Below, piece after piece: positions 20,056 to 30,938 of a stretch of DNA of 64,000 nt. The notes beneath the pieces were generated by a model. It did not search any database. It was not told the DNA's origin and was given only the letters and a program-made list of their open reading frames with translations. Numbering within the stretch: position 1 is the first letter of the stretch; every line of letters begins with the position of its first letter. Origin of the DNA: Pseudomonas sp. RC10 (GTDB lineage Bacteria > Pseudomonadota > Gammaproteobacteria > Pseudomonadales > Pseudomonadaceae); the NCBI RefSeq assembly GCF_038397775.1, contig NZ_CP151650.1:5580001-5644000 (forward strand), in the 5' to 3' direction. The translations under genes and the position numbers were made by a program.

Positions 20056-20256
20056 TCAGTCTATTTCATCGGCCCAAAGGGTCTGGACCGCTTCCAGTAC
20101 CTTCTCGCCAACCCGACCCGACGTGTCATCGAAATCAGGCAATTGCTGGATCATCTGTTGCAGTTTTACGAAGCCTACCGAATAAGGATCGAGCCCCGGA
20201 TGGGCCTCGGCCAGCTCTTCAGCAATGCGTTGTACGTCATTCCAACCGTAGCTCAT
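20056..20256 (-). CDS. iscX: Fe-S assembly accessory protein IscX
   Basis: 66-residue acidic protein, MSYGWNDVQRIAEELAEAHP, full length for the family. IscX binds IscS and iron and tunes the rate of cluster assembly. It is the last gene of the isc operon, 17 bases after fdx, its standard position. Confidence 0.96.
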   Translation of the reverse strand: MSYGWNDVQRIAEELAEAHPGLDPYSVGFVKLQQMIQQLPDFDDTSGRVGEKVLEAVQTLWADEID

Positions 20257-20273
20257 GACAATCCCTCAGTCAG

Positions 20274-20615
20274 TCAGTGCGGCGCTTCGGCGGCATGGTT
20301 AAGCGAATATTTCGGAATCTCGACGGTCAGGTCTTCGTTGCCGACCTTGGCCTGACATGCCAGGCGGGAAGTCGCTTCCAGGCCCCACGCACGATCAAGA
20401 TAGTCTTCTTCCAGCTCGTCGGCCTCTTCCAGCGAATTGAAACCCTCGCGGATGATGCAATGGCACGTGGTGCACGCGCACACACCGCCGCACGCGCTTT
20501 CCATCTCGATATGGTGCTCATGAGCCAGTTCGAGGATGGATGTGCCTGGCGCGGCCTCGACCACCAACCCGTCCGGGCAAAACTCCTTGTGGGGGAGAAA
20601 AATCACCTGCGGCAT
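20274..20615 (-). CDS. fdx: [2Fe-2S] ferredoxin of the isc system
   Basis: 113 residues from ATG 20615, with GAGGA nine bases upstream. An adrenodoxin-type ferredoxin: C42, C48 and C51 (ACGGVCACTTCHC) with the fourth ligand in RLACQAKV. It supplies electrons for cluster assembly on IscU. It starts three bases after hscA and ends 17 before iscX. Confidence 0.96.
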   Translation of the reverse strand: MPQVIFLPHKEFCPDGLVVEAAPGTSILELAHEHHIEMESACGGVCACTTCHCIIREGFNSLEEADELEEDYLDRAWGLEATSRLACQAKVGNEDLTVEIPKYSLNHAAEAPH

Positions 20616-20618
20616 CAA

Positions 20619-22481
20619 TTATTCCTCAATCTCATTCAGGTTGCGTCCTGACAGGGCGGCTTTCACCGTCGAGTCCAGGCGGCGGGCGGCGAACGCATCG
20701 GTCACCTGCGACAGACGCTTGGTCTGCTGCTCGATGGCCGCACCGTCGGTGCCCTTGATCAATTCGCGGAGTTCGTCGACCTGCATCTCGATGACCATGC
20801 GCTCCTCTGCGTCGAGCAAACGCTCACCGTCAGCCTGCAACGCGCCTTCGACGGCCTCGACCAGGCGTTGGGCATCGACCTGCTGCTCGCGCAGCACACG
20901 CGCGACTTTGTCGTCACCGGCGTACTGGAACGAATCCTTGAGCATGCGGGTGATTTCACCGTCGGTCAGGCCATAGGAAGGCTTGACCTGAATGCTCGAT
21001 TCCACGCCCGACGCCAGCTCGCGAGCGGAAACGCTCAGCAGACCATCGGCATCGACCTGGAAGGTGACACGAATTTTCGCCGCGCCCGCGACCATCGCGG
21101 GAATGCCGCGAAGATCGAAACGCGCCAGCGAACGACAGTCGCTGATCAGTTCACGCTCACCTTGCAAGACGTGAATCATCATGGCCGACTGGCCGTCTTT
21201 ATAGGTGGTGAACTCTTGGGCGCGAGCCACCGGAATCGTGGTGTTGCGCGGGATCACCTTCTCCATCAACCCGCCCATGGTCTCAAGACCAAGGGACAGC
21301 GGGATCACGTCAAGCAACAACAGTTCGCCGCCGTCACGCTTGTTGCCCGCCAGTGTATCGGCCTGAATCGCCGCGCCGATGGCAACCACTTGATCCGGGT
21401 CGATTTCAGTCAACGGCTGACGACCGAACAGCTCGGCGACCGCTTCGCGCACACGCGGCACGCGAGTGGAACCGCCAACCATGACCACCGCTTCCACTTC
21501 GTCCAGCTCGATGCCGCAATCGCGTACGGCACGACGGCAGGCTTTGAGGCTGCGGGCAATCATCGGCTCGACAAGGGCGTCGAACGCGGCGCGGGTCAGC
21601 ACGCCAGTCCAGGCGCCGTGAACGACGTCCACGGAATCGGTATCGGTGAGGGCTTCTTTGGCTGCGCAAGCCGTCTGCATCAGACGGCGCTGGGCCGAAG
21701 GGTCGAGGTCGTCGGACAGACCGGCCTCGGCAATGATCCAGCTGGCAATCGCATGGTCGAAATCGTCGCCCCCCAGGGCGCTGTCGCCGCCGGTAGCCAT
21801 GACCTCGAAAACGCCGCCGGTCAGGCGCAGAATCGAGATATCGAAGGTGCCACCGCCGAGGTCGTAAATGGCGACAACGCCTTCGGCGTTTTGGTCCAGG
21901 CCGTAAGCCACTGCCGCCGCCGTGGGCTCATTGAGCAGGCGCAACACGGTCAGGCCCGCCAGCTTGGCGGCGTCTTTGGTGGCTTGCCGCTGTGCGTCAT
22001 CGAAATACGCAGGCACGGTGATCACCGCGCCCACCAGCTCGCCACCCAATGTCGCTTCCGCGCGCTGACGCAGCACCTTGAGGATGTCAGCGGAGACTTC
22101 AACCGGGCTTTTCGCGCCCTGAACGGTCTCGATGAATGGCATGTGCGACTCGCCGCCGATGAAGCGGTAAGGCAGCTGCTCACCCAAATGCTTCACGTCG
22201 GAGATGCCGCGCCCCATCAGACGCTTGACCGAGATAATGGTGTTCAGCGGGTCAGAGGCGGCGGCGTCCTTGGCGGACTGGCCGACTTCGACACGATCAG
22301 CGTGATAACGCACCGCCGACGGCAGGATGACCTGCCCGTTCTGATCGGGAAGAGGCTCACTGATGCCACTGCGCAGGGCAGCGACCAGCGAGTTGGTGGT
22401 GCCGAGATCGATCCCGACGGCCAGACGACGCTGATGAGGTTTTGGACTTTGGCCGGGTTCGGCGATCTGCAGTAGAGCCAT
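20619..22481 (-). CDS. hscA: Hsp70-type chaperone HscA
   Basis: 620 residues from ATG 22481. Shorter than DnaK, with the actin-like ATPase signature [31 protein letters not shown] and [17 protein letters not shown], then a substrate-binding domain from about residue 390. With HscB it pulls IscU (through its LPPVK motif) to release new clusters to apo-proteins. It lies between hscB and fdx. Confidence 0.97.
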   Translation of the reverse strand: MALLQIAEPGQSPKPHQRRLAVGIDLGTTNSLVAALRSGISEPLPDQNGQVILPSAVRYHADRVEVGQSAKDAAASDPLNTIISVKRLMGRGISDVKHLGEQLPYRFIGGESHMPFIETVQGAKSPVEVSADILKVLRQRAEATLGGELVGAVITVPAYFDDAQRQATKDAAKLAGLTVLRLLNEPTAAAVAYGLDQNAEGVVAIYDLGGGTFDISILRLTGGVFEVMATGGDSALGGDDFDHAIASWIIAEAGLSDDLDPSAQRRLMQTACAAKEALTDTDSVDVVHGAWTGVLTRAAFDALVEPMIARSLKACRRAVRDCGIELDEVEAVVMVGGSTRVPRVREAVAELFGRQPLTEIDPDQVVAIGAAIQADTLAGNKRDGGELLLLDVIPLSLGLETMGGLMEKVIPRNTTIPVARAQEFTTYKDGQSAMMIHVLQGERELISDCRSLARFDLRGIPAMVAGAAKIRVTFQVDADGLLSVSARELASGVESSIQVKPSYGLTDGEITRMLKDSFQYAGDDKVARVLREQQVDAQRLVEAVEGALQADGERLLDAEERMVIEMQVDELRELIKGTDGAAIEQQTKRLSQVTDAFAARRLDSTVKAALSGRNLNEIEE

Positions 22482-22527
22482 TGCTTTTCTGATATCACTG
22501 GCGCGCCGCCCAAAAGGCGGCGCGGGG

Positions 22528-23046
22528 TTAATCGTCGAGGCGCTCTTCCAGCTGGCGCACTTCGTAGGAAAGCTTGTCGAGGAACTGCATGCGACGCATC
22601 AGGCGTTCGGCCTGTTCGCGCTGTGCAGCATCGTCCCAACAGGCTGCGAAGCTATCATTCAGTTCTTCCTGCGCCACCTTGAGCCGACGCTTGAAGGTCG
22701 CGACACCGTCCAGATCCGCCTCGTCTTGCAGGTCTTCTAGCTCTTCGCGCCATTGCATCTGCTGCATCAGGAACTCGGGGTCGTGAACCGTGACCTCCAG
22801 CGGCACCTCACCTTTGAGCGCCAACAGATAACGCGCCCGTTTAGGCGCGCTCTTCAGCGTCTGGTAGGCATCGTTCAAGCTCGCCGAGCGCTCCAGCGCA
22901 ACGCGCTGCTCACGCTCGGAAGCGTCAGCGAAGCGGTCGGGGTGCACGCCACGGGCAAGCTCGCGATAACGCGTAGCCAACAGGTCAAGATCCAGACGGA
23001 AACCCGGCTGCAGATCGAATAGAGCGAAATGACAAGGAGTACCCAC
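22528..23046 (-). CDS. hscB: J-domain co-chaperone HscB
   Basis: 172 residues from a GTG at 23046 ([20 protein letters not shown]), behind GAGGCTTATC; the frame further upstream overlaps iscA and is not used. The N-terminal J domain has HPDRF (the HPD that stimulates HscA), and the C-terminal three-helix bundle binds IscU. The start lies eight bases after the iscA stop. Confidence 0.95.
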   Translation of the reverse strand: MGTPCHFALFDLQPGFRLDLDLLATRYRELARGVHPDRFADASEREQRVALERSASLNDAYQTLKSAPKRARYLLALKGEVPLEVTVHDPEFLMQQMQWREELEDLQDEADLDGVATFKRRLKVAQEELNDSFAACWDDAAQREQAERLMRRMQFLDKLSYEVRQLEERLDD

Positions 23047-23054
23047 GATAAGCC

Positions 23055-23378
23055 TCAGACGTTGAAGCTTTCGCCGCAGCCACATTCACCGCGCGAGTTG
23101 GGGTTGTTGAACTTGAAGCCTTCGTTCAACCCTTCCTTGACGAAATCGAGTTCGGTGCCGTCGAGGTAAACCAGGCTCTTGGGATCGATGATCACCTTGA
23201 CGCCGTGGTACTCGAAAACGGTGTCTTCGCTTTCCGGTTCGTCGACGAACTCAAGTACGTACGCCAGGCCGGAACAGCCTGTGGTGCGAACGCCCAGACG
23301 AATACCATCACCTTTGCCGCGCCCATCAAGGGAACGACGTACGTGATTGGCGGCCGCTTCGGTCATGCTGATAGCCAT
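23055..23378 (-). CDS. iscA: Iron-sulfur carrier IscA
   Basis: 107 residues. A-type carrier with the three conserved cysteines C35 (TTGCSGL) and C99/C101 (ECGCGESF). It passes clusters or iron to target proteins, notably [4Fe-4S] enzymes such as IspG. It lies between iscU and hscB. Confidence 0.97.
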   Translation of the reverse strand: MAISMTEAAANHVRRSLDGRGKGDGIRLGVRTTGCSGLAYVLEFVDEPESEDTVFEYHGVKVIIDPKSLVYLDGTELDFVKEGLNEGFKFNNPNSRGECGCGESFNV

Positions 23379-23413
23379 CGTGACTCCTTACGTGCAAGCG
23401 GGATGAAGACTGC

Positions 23414-23800
23414 TCAGAGCAGGCCTTTCTTCTGCTTGTAATCGCGAACGGCGGCCTTGATGGCGTCTTCGGCGAGTACGGAGCAGTGAATTTTCACCGG
23501 CGGCAGGGCCAGTTCTTCAGCCAGCTGAGTGTTCTTGATGGTCTCTGCTTCGTCCAGAGTTTTGCCTTTCATCCACTCGGTCGCCAGGGAGCTGGAGGCG
23601 ATGGCCGAACCGCAGCCGTAGGTCTTGAACTTGGCGTCTTCGATGATGCCTTGCTCGTTGACCTTGATTTGCAGGCGCATGACGTCACCGCACGCCGGAG
23701 CGCCGACCATGCCAGTGCCGACATCAGGGTCTTCCGCGTTCATCTTGCCGACGTTGCGCGGGTTCTCGTAGTGGTCGATGACCTTTTCGCTGTAAGCCAT
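23414..23800 (-). CDS. iscU: Iron-sulfur scaffold IscU
   Basis: 128 residues from ATG 23800 (MAYSEKVIDHYENPRNVGKM). It has the cluster ligands C37, C63 and C106, with the HscA-binding LPPVK at 99-103. Clusters are built on it with sulfur from IscS. The upstream in-frame extension to 23866 has no homology and is left out. Confidence 0.97.
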   Translation of the reverse strand: MAYSEKVIDHYENPRNVGKMNAEDPDVGTGMVGAPACGDVMRLQIKVNEQGIIEDAKFKTYGCGSAIASSSLATEWMKGKTLDEAETIKNTQLAEELALPPVKIHCSVLAEDAIKAAVRDYKQKKGLL

Positions 23801-23884
23801 GGTGCAATCCTCATCAGTTTGTCGCTCTGGCGACACTTCAAAAACCCGGTTTTCAAAGCGCCGCATTCATATGGCGACTTTAAA

Positions 23885-25099
23885 TTAGTGTGCGGCCCAC
23901 TCGATTTTCGAGATGTCGACGCCGTCTTTGAACATGTCCCACAGCGGCGACAGAGCGCGCAGCTTAGTGACGGCTTCACAGACTTTCTGCGCAGCCCAGT
24001 CGATCTCTTCTTCGGTGGTGAAGCGGCCGAAGGTGAAACGGATCGAACTGTGTGCCAGTTCGTCGTTGCGACCCAGGGCACGCAGAACGTAGGAAGGCTC
24101 CAGGGAAGCCGAGGTGCACGCAGAACCGGACGACACCGCCAGATCCTTGAGCGCCATGATCAGCGACTCGCCTTCGACGTAGTTGAAGCTCAGATTCAGG
24201 TTGTGCGGTACGCGGGCTGTCAGGCTGCCGTTGACGTACAGCTCTTCGAGATGCTCGACCTGCTTGTAGAAGCGGTCACTGAGCGCCTTGAGGCGAACGT
24301 TTTCAGCAGCCATCTCTTCTTTCGCGATACGGAATGCTTCGCCCATGCCGACGATCTGGTGAGTCGCCAGGGTGCCGGAACGCATGCCGCGCTCGTGACC
24401 GCCACCGTGCATGGTCGCTTCGATACGGACGCGAGGCTTGCGGCTGACGTACAGCGCGCCGATGCCTTTAGGACCGTAAGTCTTGTGCGCCGAGAAGGAC
24501 ATCATGTCGACTTTCAGCTTGGAAAGGTCGATCTCGACCTTGCCAGTGGACTGAGCAGCGTCAACATGAAACAGCACGCCGCGCGAACGGGTCAGTTCGC
24601 CAATCGCAGCGATGTCGTTGACGGTGCCGATTTCGTTGTTGACGTGCATGATCGAGACCAGAATGGTGTCGTCACGCAGCACGGCTTCGATCATGGACGG
24701 CGTGATCAGACCGTCTTCGGTCGGGTCCAGGTAGGTGACTTCGAAACCCTCACGCTCCAGTTGGCGCATGGTGTCGAGGACTGCCTTGTGTTCAATCTTG
24801 CTGGTGATCAGGTGCTTGCCTTTGGTCGCATAGAAATGCGCGGCGCCCTTGATGGCCAGGTTGTCGGACTCGGTGGCACCGGAGGTCCAGACGATTTCAC
24901 GCGGGTCTGCATGAACCAGATCAGCGACCTGACGACGAGCGTTCTCAACCGCCTCCTCGGCTTTCCAGCCAAAGACGTGGGAGCGCGACGCCGGGTTACC
25001 GAAGTTGCCATCCACCAGCAGGCAATCGCTCATTTTCTGCGCAACACGCGGGTCGACCGGGGTCGTCGCGGAATAATCGAGGTAAATCGGCAATCTCAT
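23885..25099 (-). CDS. iscS: Cysteine desulfurase IscS
   Basis: 404 residues from ATG 25099 ([20 protein letters not shown]). The PLP lysine is in [12 protein letters not shown] and the active cysteine in the loop [19 protein letters not shown]. It delivers cysteine sulfur to IscU and to tRNA thiolation. Preceded by iscR and followed by iscU after 84 bases. Confidence 0.98.
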   Translation of the reverse strand: MRLPIYLDYSATTPVDPRVAQKMSDCLLVDGNFGNPASRSHVFGWKAEEAVENARRQVADLVHADPREIVWTSGATESDNLAIKGAAHFYATKGKHLITSKIEHKAVLDTMRQLEREGFEVTYLDPTEDGLITPSMIEAVLRDDTILVSIMHVNNEIGTVNDIAAIGELTRSRGVLFHVDAAQSTGKVEIDLSKLKVDMMSFSAHKTYGPKGIGALYVSRKPRVRIEATMHGGGHERGMRSGTLATHQIVGMGEAFRIAKEEMAAENVRLKALSDRFYKQVEHLEELYVNGSLTARVPHNLNLSFNYVEGESLIMALKDLAVSSGSACTSASLEPSYVLRALGRNDELAHSSIRFTFGRFTTEEEIDWAAQKVCEAVTKLRALSPLWDMFKDGVDISKIEWAAH

Positions 25100-25143
25100 T
25101 GAATATCTCCTATCGGGCAGGCGCGCCGCGCGTTCATCTGCGT

Positions 25144-25635
25144 TCACTCAACGGCGGATGTTTCAATCTTGTCCAGAAACTGCGTCTTGGTATTGCAGCG
25201 ACGCAGGTCCTGACGTTGGGCGACTTCCTGCACTTCACGGCGAGTGACGAGGTCGGCCAGGCTGATACCGCTTAGAAATTCATGAATCTGCTGGCTGAGG
25301 TCGCACCACAGATGGTGGGTGAGACAGGTATCGCCAGCATGGCAATCACCGAGCCCCTGACAGCGCGTCGCATCGACCGATTCGTTGACTGCATCGATCA
25401 CTTGCGCCACCTGGATACCCTGCATGTCGCGGGACAACTGGTAGCCGCCACCTGGACCACGCACGCTGGACACCAGATTGCTGCGACGCAGCTTGGCGAA
25501 CAGTTGTTCGAGGTAGGAAAGGGAAATCCCTTGCCGCTCGGAGATATCGGCCAGAGACACTGGCCCATGCTGCGCGTGCAACGCCAGATCAAGCATGGCA
25601 GTGACGGCGTATCGGCCCTTTGTAGTCAGTCGCAT
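25144..25635 (-). CDS. iscR: Rrf2-family Fe-S regulator IscR
   Basis: 163 residues. Winged-helix N-terminus ([20 protein letters not shown]) and the [2Fe-2S] ligands C92, C98, C104 with H107. With its cluster it represses the isc operon; apo-IscR acts on other targets. A probable IscR site overlaps its promoter (25668-25700). It is the first gene of the operon. Confidence 0.97.
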   Translation of the reverse strand: MRLTTKGRYAVTAMLDLALHAQHGPVSLADISERQGISLSYLEQLFAKLRRSNLVSSVRGPGGGYQLSRDMQGIQVAQVIDAVNESVDATRCQGLGDCHAGDTCLTHHLWCDLSQQIHEFLSGISLADLVTRREVQEVAQRQDLRRCNTKTQFLDKIETSAVE

Positions 25636-25667
25636 GACGTGTACCGCGGAGGTTCGGAATGAGGGCG

Positions 25668-25700
25668 AGTATGCTATTCCCGAGTATTTAAGTCAACTAT
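25668..25700 (-). promoter_or_regulatory. iscR promoter with IscR type 1 site
   Basis: Minus strand: TTGACT (25696-25691), 17 bases, CATACT (25673-25668). The 25-base stretch at 25676-25700 reads ATAGTTGACTTAAATACTCG (first 20 bases), agreeing with the known type 1 IscR consensus (ATASYYGACTRWWWYAGT...) at most positions. Overlap with the -35 fits autorepression by holo-IscR. Confidence 0.7.
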
Positions 25701-25805
25701 AAGACCTAGCAAAGCAGTCGGGATTACCCGCAAAGAGCGGGCGGCATAATAGCAAGATCAGAGGTCAAATGGCATGTTCCAACGACCCTTTTAGAGTCGT
25801 TTGCG

Positions 25806-26594
25806 TCAAATTCCTTGACCCACTTTGGTCGCGTTGCGCTCTTCAATGCAGTCGAACACGTCTTTTCGCAGCTCCGGCAGCTCCTGTTCGCGGTACTCGC
25901 AACCGAGGCTCTTGAGCGCCTTACCCATGTCTTCCATGCGCACGTCGACCGCCTGAAGGTGATCGAGCAACTGGCCGATCGCCTTGGCCACCGGGTCCGG
26001 CATGTCCTCACTGACGCCATACGCGTCAAAGCCGATTTTTTCGGCGATCGCCTTGCGCTTGGCATGGGTCTCGTCTTCATCCGCCTTGACGATGATGCGC
26101 CCGGGAATACCGACGACCGTCGCACCTGCCGGTACCGGCTTGGTGACGACCGCATTGGAACCGACTTTGGCACCCGCACCGACGGTGAACGGGCCAAGCA
26201 CCTTCGCGCCCGCCCCCACCACAACACCGGATTCCAGCGTCGGATGGCGCTTGCCTTTATTCCAGCTGGTGCCGCCCAGCGTCACACCCTGATAGAGCGT
26301 CACGTCGTCGCCGATTTCAGCGGTCTCGCCAATGACGATCCCCATGCCATGATCGATGAAGAAGCGTCGCCCCACCTTGGCCCCCGGATGAATTTCGATG
26401 CCCGTCAACCAGCGCCCGAAGTTCGAGACCATGCGCGCAGGCCATTTCAGGTCCTTGTGCCACAGCCAGCCTGATAACCGATGCAGCCAGATCGCGTGCA
26501 TGCCGGGGTAGCAGGTCAGCACTTCGAATGCGTTACGGGCTGCCGGGTCACGGTGAAACACGCTTTGAATGTCTTCTCGCAAACGCTCGAACAT
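25806..26594 (-). CDS. cysE: Serine O-acetyltransferase
   Basis: 262 residues from ATG 26594. SATase N-terminal helical domain, then left-handed beta-helix hexapeptide repeats ([40 protein letters not shown]). It makes O-acetylserine, the cysteine precursor, which supplies the sulfur donor for the neighbouring isc system. Its ATG shares one base with the trmJ stop (TGATG), so the two are coupled. The C-terminal extension past residue about 190 is longer than in E. coli. Confidence 0.95.
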   Translation of the reverse strand: MFERLREDIQSVFHRDPAARNAFEVLTCYPGMHAIWLHRLSGWLWHKDLKWPARMVSNFGRWLTGIEIHPGAKVGRRFFIDHGMGIVIGETAEIGDDVTLYQGVTLGGTSWNKGKRHPTLESGVVVGAGAKVLGPFTVGAGAKVGSNAVVTKPVPAGATVVGIPGRIIVKADEDETHAKRKAIAEKIGFDAYGVSEDMPDPVAKAIGQLLDHLQAVDVRMEDMGKALKSLGCEYREQELPELRKDVFDCIEERNATKVGQGI

Positions 26595-27367
26595 CACTGA
26601 TCCTTCCGCTTGTAGGGCTCACCGTTGGCCGTTTTCTGGGTCTCGGTGAGGATGCCACGCAAAATGTTCATTTCGGAACGACTGACAGCAGAGCGACCAT
26701 AAAGCCGACGCAACCGCGCCATCAGATGACGAGGCTTCTCGGGATCAAGGAAGCCAATGCTGACCAACGTCGCTTCCAGATGCTCATAGAATTTTTCCAT
26801 CTCATCCATGGTCGCCAGCTCATTACTACGTACGGACGTCACTTCGTATTTCTCGACCTTGCTCGCTTGCCCTTCCGCCGCCAACCACGCCATGCGTGCC
26901 TCGTAGCTCAGCACCTGAACAGCGGCCGCCAGGTTGAGCGAGCTGAATTCGGGGTCGGACGGAATGTGCACATGGTAATGACAGCGTTGCAGCTCCTCAT
27001 TGGTCAGGCCGGCGTATTCACGGCCAAACACCAGAGCGATCTCTTCACCCTGAGCAGCGTGCTCGATGGTCTTGACGCCCGCTTCACGAGGGTCGAGCAA
27101 GGGCCAGGGGATACGACGATCCCGTGCACTGGTGCCCATGACCAGATTGCAGCCAACCAGCGCATCTTCGAGTGTCGCGACCACCTGGGCGCTTTCCAGA
27201 ATGTCGCCGGCCCCGGAGGCACGGGCATCGGCTTCGTGATGGGGAAAATGCGCAGGATCGACCAATACCAGCCGCGACAGCCCCATATTCTTCATGGCAC
27301 GCGCCGCACCACCGATATTCCCCGGATGACTGGTTCCGACCAGAACGACACGAATGTTTTGCAGCAC
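26594..27367 (-). CDS. trmJ: tRNA (cytidine/uridine-2'-O-)-methyltransferase TrmJ
   Basis: 257 residues. SPOUT-class enzyme: opens [20 protein letters not shown] and has the knot motifs [16 protein letters not shown] and [15 protein letters not shown]. It modifies nucleotide 32 of several tRNAs. It is coupled to cysE downstream and divergent from suhB, with about 237 bases between. Confidence 0.95.
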   Translation of the reverse strand: MLQNIRVVLVGTSHPGNIGGAARAMKNMGLSRLVLVDPAHFPHHEADARASGAGDILESAQVVATLEDALVGCNLVMGTSARDRRIPWPLLDPREAGVKTIEHAAQGEEIALVFGREYAGLTNEELQRCHYHVHIPSDPEFSSLNLAAAVQVLSYEARMAWLAAEGQASKVEKYEVTSVRSNELATMDEMEKFYEHLEATLVSIGFLDPEKPRHLMARLRRLYGRSAVSRSEMNILRGILTETQKTANGEPYKRKDQ

Positions 27368-27604
27368 TGGGGCAGTCTCGCTAGCAGCTGGAAAGGGGGA
27401 CGAATCTTACAGAAGCGCCCGGCCCAAGGCTATGAACCCTTGCACCAACGCCCCTGGGCATGCCCTGAAACCGACACGAATCCGCAACCGCCCGTCGCGC
27501 ATGAGGCGACGAGACGCGGAGGAAAGGCCCTCTTCGCGCTGGAAATCATCGACAAGAACCCCTAGAATGCCCGGCTCTCTTTAACGACCTAGGTGATTAC
27601 ATCC

Positions 27605-28420
27605 ATGCAGCCCATGCTGAATATCGCGCTGCGCGCCGCCCGCAGCGCCAGCGAATTGATTTTCCGCTCCATCGAGCGCCTGGATACCATCAAGGTCGAC
27701 GAAAAAGACGCGAAAGACTACGTAACCGAGATCGATCGCGCCGCTGAAAAAACCATCATTGAGGCGCTGCTGAAGGCTTACCCGAATCACGGCATCCTTG
27801 GCGAAGAAAGCGGCCTCAAAGAAGGCACCGGCGAAGGCGCCGATTACCTGTGGGTCATTGACCCGCTGGACGGCACCACCAACTTTGTACGCGGCGTGCC
27901 GCATTTCGCAGTCAGCATTGCCTGCAAATATCGCGGTCGCCTGGAACACGCCGTGGTTCTCGACCCGGTTCGCCAGGAAGAATTCACCGCCTCCCGTGGT
28001 CGTGGCGCTCAGCTGAACGGCCGCCGCCTGCGTGTCAGCCCGCGCAAGAGCCTGGAGGGCGCCCTGCTCGGCACCGGCTTCCCGTTCCGCGAGAACCAGC
28101 TCGACAACCTGGACAACTACCTGAACATGTTCCGCTCGCTGGTCGGCCAGACCGCAGGCATCCGTCGCGCAGGCGCCGCAAGCCTGGACCTGGCTTATGT
28201 TGCAGCCGGTCGTTTCGACGCGTTCTGGGAGTCGGGCCTGTCCGAGTGGGACATGGCCGCGGGCGCCCTGCTGATTCAGGAAGCAGGCGGCCTGGTCAGC
28301 GATTTCAACGGTGGCCACGAATTCCTTGAGAAAGGCCACATCGTTGCGGGCAACACCAAGTGCTTCAAAGCCGTGCTGACCTCGATCGCACCGTTCGTGC
28401 CTGCGTCGCTCAAGCGCTAA
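27605..28420 (+). CDS. suhB: Inositol-1-monophosphatase SuhB
   Basis: 271 residues from ATG 27605 (MQPMLNIALRAARSASELIF), with AGGTGA upstream. Metal motifs are GEESG, the DPLDGTTNF signature near residue 85, and WDMAAGALLIQEAGG. In bacteria SuhB also joins the rRNA antitermination complex. It ends at a strong terminator (28434-28462). Confidence 0.96.
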   Translation: MQPMLNIALRAARSASELIFRSIERLDTIKVDEKDAKDYVTEIDRAAEKTIIEALLKAYPNHGILGEESGLKEGTGEGADYLWVIDPLDGTTNFVRGVPHFAVSIACKYRGRLEHAVVLDPVRQEEFTASRGRGAQLNGRRLRVSPRKSLEGALLGTGFPFRENQLDNLDNYLNMFRSLVGQTAGIRRAGAASLDLAYVAAGRFDAFWESGLSEWDMAAGALLIQEAGGLVSDFNGGHEFLEKGHIVAGNTKCFKAVLTSIAPFVPASLKR

Positions 28421-28433
28421 GCGTTGATGCTGC

Positions 28434-28462
28434 AAAAAAACCGGCCATGTGCCGGTTTTTTT
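28434..28462 (+). terminator. Terminator of suhB
   Basis: AAAAAAACCGGC CATGT GCCGGTTTTTTT hairpin, 13 bases after the suhB stop. Confidence 0.92.
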
Positions 28463-28502
28463 ATGCCTGTGAATCTCCACGGCGCTAACGGCTACAAACG
28501 GA

Positions 28503-28596
28503 CCTGTAGGAGCGAATTCATTCGCGAGACGGCGGTTCAGGCGATAAAAATGTGTCGTCTGCATGGACGCCTCGCAACTGAATTCGCTCCTACAGG
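28503..28596. repeat. REPIN, family A
   Basis: Arms CCTGTAGGAGCGAATTCATT (from 28503) and CAACTGAATTCGCTCCTACA (about 28575-28594). It sits between the suhB terminator and the 3' end of the LysR gene, i.e. between convergent genes. Confidence 0.88.
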
Positions 28597-28600
28597 TTGA

Positions 28601-29530
28601 TCATCGGCGGTGGCGCCTCCCGCTCAACTCTCGGGACAAACCAATGAAGTTCTGCAGCGGTGGCAGCTGATTGAAGCTGCGACACACCAGCGTGATCGGC
28701 GCATGCAGTCGGGGCTTGGCGTCGACGATCGGGCAATAGACAACGCTCTCTTTGTGCACGTCCTTCATCGACGCGGGCACGATGGAAATCCCCGCACCCG
28801 CGGCCACCAGACTGACGTTGGTCAGCATTCGCTCAACCTCAAAGGCGATCTTCGGATTGAAGCCCGCGTTCTGGCAGGCCTTGATGAGGTTGGCGTACAT
28901 CCCCGGCGCTCCGGGACGACGGACGAGAATGAACTGCTCGTCGGCCAGATCGTTGAGCGAAATGGAAGGCGCCCCGTTGCCCGTATCGCGCCCCGCCAAT
29001 AGACGATGACCCACCGGCAATGTCAGCAACATCTCCTCGTTAAGCAAGCGGTGGAACTCGATGCTTTGATGCCGGCCCACCGGCGCACGCAGAATCCCGA
29101 CGTCGACGCTGCCCTCAATGGCCGCTTCGGTCAGTTGCTGGGCGCTGCCTTCTTTGAGCATTACGGCAACGCCAGGAAAGCGCTCACGGTAGGCGCGGAT
29201 GATGCGCGGGATCAATGGGTGGGCTGCGGCCGAACTGGTGAATCCCACCCCCAACTGTCCCTCGATGCCGTGGGCTGCGCGGGAAGCCTTGAGCGATCCT
29301 TCTTTGACCCGCGCCAGAATGTCCTGCGCTTCCTGCAGGAAGACCTGCCCGCCCGCCGTAAGATCCACTCCCTTGGGATGGCGTTTGAACAGCTCGAAAC
29401 CCAACTCCTCTTCCAAAGCCCGGATCTGCTGGCTCAACGGAGGCTGCTGCATGTTCAATCGCGCAGCCGCACGGGTGAAATGCCGCTCTTCGGCCACCAT
29501 GACGAAATAGCGCAGATGACGAAGCTCCAT
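28601..29530 (-). CDS. LysR-family transcriptional regulator
   Basis: 309 residues. N-terminal winged helix MELRHLRYFVMVAEERHFTR with AARLNMQQPPLSQQIRALEE, then a periplasmic-binding-fold effector domain (LGVGFTSSAAAHPLIPRIIR) of the BenM/CatR-like group. It is divergent from the symporter gene, with about 133 bases between, so it likely controls that gene and perhaps the lyase and porin beyond. The effector is unknown. Confidence 0.92.
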   Translation of the reverse strand: MELRHLRYFVMVAEERHFTRAAARLNMQQPPLSQQIRALEEELGFELFKRHPKGVDLTAGGQVFLQEAQDILARVKEGSLKASRAAHGIEGQLGVGFTSSAAAHPLIPRIIRAYRERFPGVAVMLKEGSAQQLTEAAIEGSVDVGILRAPVGRHQSIEFHRLLNEEMLLTLPVGHRLLAGRDTGNGAPSISLNDLADEQFILVRRPGAPGMYANLIKACQNAGFNPKIAFEVERMLTNVSLVAAGAGISIVPASMKDVHKESVVYCPIVDAKPRLHAPITLVCRSFNQLPPLQNFIGLSRELSGRRHRR

Positions 29531-29663
29531 GGTGGTCTATCCCGCAGCGAGGTTTTATGATTGCCGCCCGGTCATTGCGACAGCAGGCCGGCAAGCGTGC
29601 CCAATCGCCATCGTGCTGACAAGCCACGCTCATGACAATAAATACAACATCTCCGGAACGCCG

Positions 29664-30938
29664 ATGCCGACAAGGCTTTTGAGCAGTGCCACGTTGCAAC
29701 TTCTATTGGCCATCTTCTGTGGCGCGCTGTTGGGTGTCTTAGATCCGAAGCTCGCCGTTGAGATGAAACCGCTAAGCGACGGGTTCATCAGGGTCATTGG
29801 CTGGTTAATGCCGTTCATGATGTTCCTGCTGATCGCTTCGGGCGTTGCGGGTCTCAAGGTCAGGCAACGCGGGTTGGCGGGCAAGGTGTGGATTTACTTT
29901 CAGGCGATGGCGCTGCTGTCGCTGTGCCTCGGTTGCCTGATCGCGGAACTCACTCATCCCGGCGGGGGCGCCCCGCTTGGCACCTCGAACGCTCCCCTGT
30001 ACCTCGGACACATTCCTCCAGCGACGTCAGGCTTTTCCTGGTCCGCTGTCGGTTCCATTCTGTTCCGCGCGCTCACTCAAAACCCGATCTTGCAGGTCAT
30101 GCTCGCGGGCTTGGTGACAGGCTTTTTGATGATGCGCGCCAGAGGCCATCCCCAGGCTGACCGCTTGCACGCATTGCTGGAAAAGCTGGTAGAGCTGCTG
30201 TTCAAGGGCTTGAGGATCATTCTGCGTTTCGCACCCCTCGCCGCGTTTGGCGCCATCGCATTTACCCTCGGGAAATTTGGTCCTGCGTCAGCGCTGCCGT
30301 TGCTGAAGTTCGTCGCGGTGATGTACTTGGCCAGTGGCGCCTTTGTTGTACTGGTGCTGATACCGGTGGCGCAGTTGTCCGGCGTGTCGCTCTGGTCGCT
30401 GGTGAAACACGTCAAAGATGAACTGCTCCTGGTCACCTTCACCGGATCGTCCGTCGCCGCCCTCCCCGGCCTGATCGAGAAAATGCAGACACTGGGTTGC
30501 GAGCGACAATTGACTCGACTAGTCCTGACCACGGGTTACACCTTCAACCTGAGCGGCTCGAATATCTACTTGATCACGGCAGTCCTGTTTCTGGCTCAGA
30601 TGTCGGGCATCGAACTGACAGGTTCGGATCTGCTGACCCTGCTGTTGATTTCGCTGGTGACGTCGCTGGGTTCGACCAGCATGGCAGGCTCGGCGTTCTT
30701 TACGCTGATCGCCACGCTCAATATGTTGCACATCGTGCCGGTGGAGGGGGTGGGTTTGCTGCTGGGGGTGGAACGCCTGATGAAGTGCCGCGTACTCACC
30801 AACGTGCTGGGCAATTGCGTAGCGTGCCTGGCAATTGCCCGGTGGCAGAATGCACTAAACCTATGGGAGCGAATTCATTCGCGAGACGGCGGCATGGGCG
30901 GCAATTCGCTACCGCCCAAGACATCGAATCGCGAATAA
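29664..30938 (+). CDS. Dicarboxylate/amino acid:cation symporter (DAACS family)
   Basis: 424 residues from ATG 29664 (MPTRLLSSATLQLLLAIFCG). About eight membrane segments with two re-entrant hairpins; VTFTGSSVAALPGLIEKM matches the Ser-rich hairpin 1 of GltP/DctA, and TTGYTFNLSGSNIYLI the substrate-binding TM7. It lacks the exact NMDG of many family members. The last ~23 codons and the stop come from a REPIN (30860-30953), an acquired tail. Divergent from LysR, convergent with the lyase gene. Probable substrate is a C4-dicarboxylate or acidic amino acid. Confidence 0.88.
   Translation: MPTRLLSSATLQLLLAIFCGALLGVLDPKLAVEMKPLSDGFIRVIGWLMPFMMFLLIASGVAGLKVRQRGLAGKVWIYFQAMALLSLCLGCLIAELTHPGGGAPLGTSNAPLYLGHIPPATSGFSWSAVGSILFRALTQNPILQVMLAGLVTGFLMMRARGHPQADRLHALLEKLVELLFKGLRIILRFAPLAAFGAIAFTLGKFGPASALPLLKFVAVMYLASGAFVVLVLIPVAQLSGVSLWSLVKHVKDELLLVTFTGSSVAALPGLIEKMQTLGCERQLTRLVLTTGYTFNLSGSNIYLITAVLFLAQMSGIELTGSDLLTLLLISLVTSLGSTSMAGSAFFTLIATLNMLHIVPVEGVGLLLGVERLMKCRVLTNVLGNCVACLAIARWQNALNLWERIHSRDGGMGGNSLPPKTSNRE

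Noticed and set aside
23486..25102. 538-codon plus-strand open frame
   Set aside because: Antisense to iscU and iscS.
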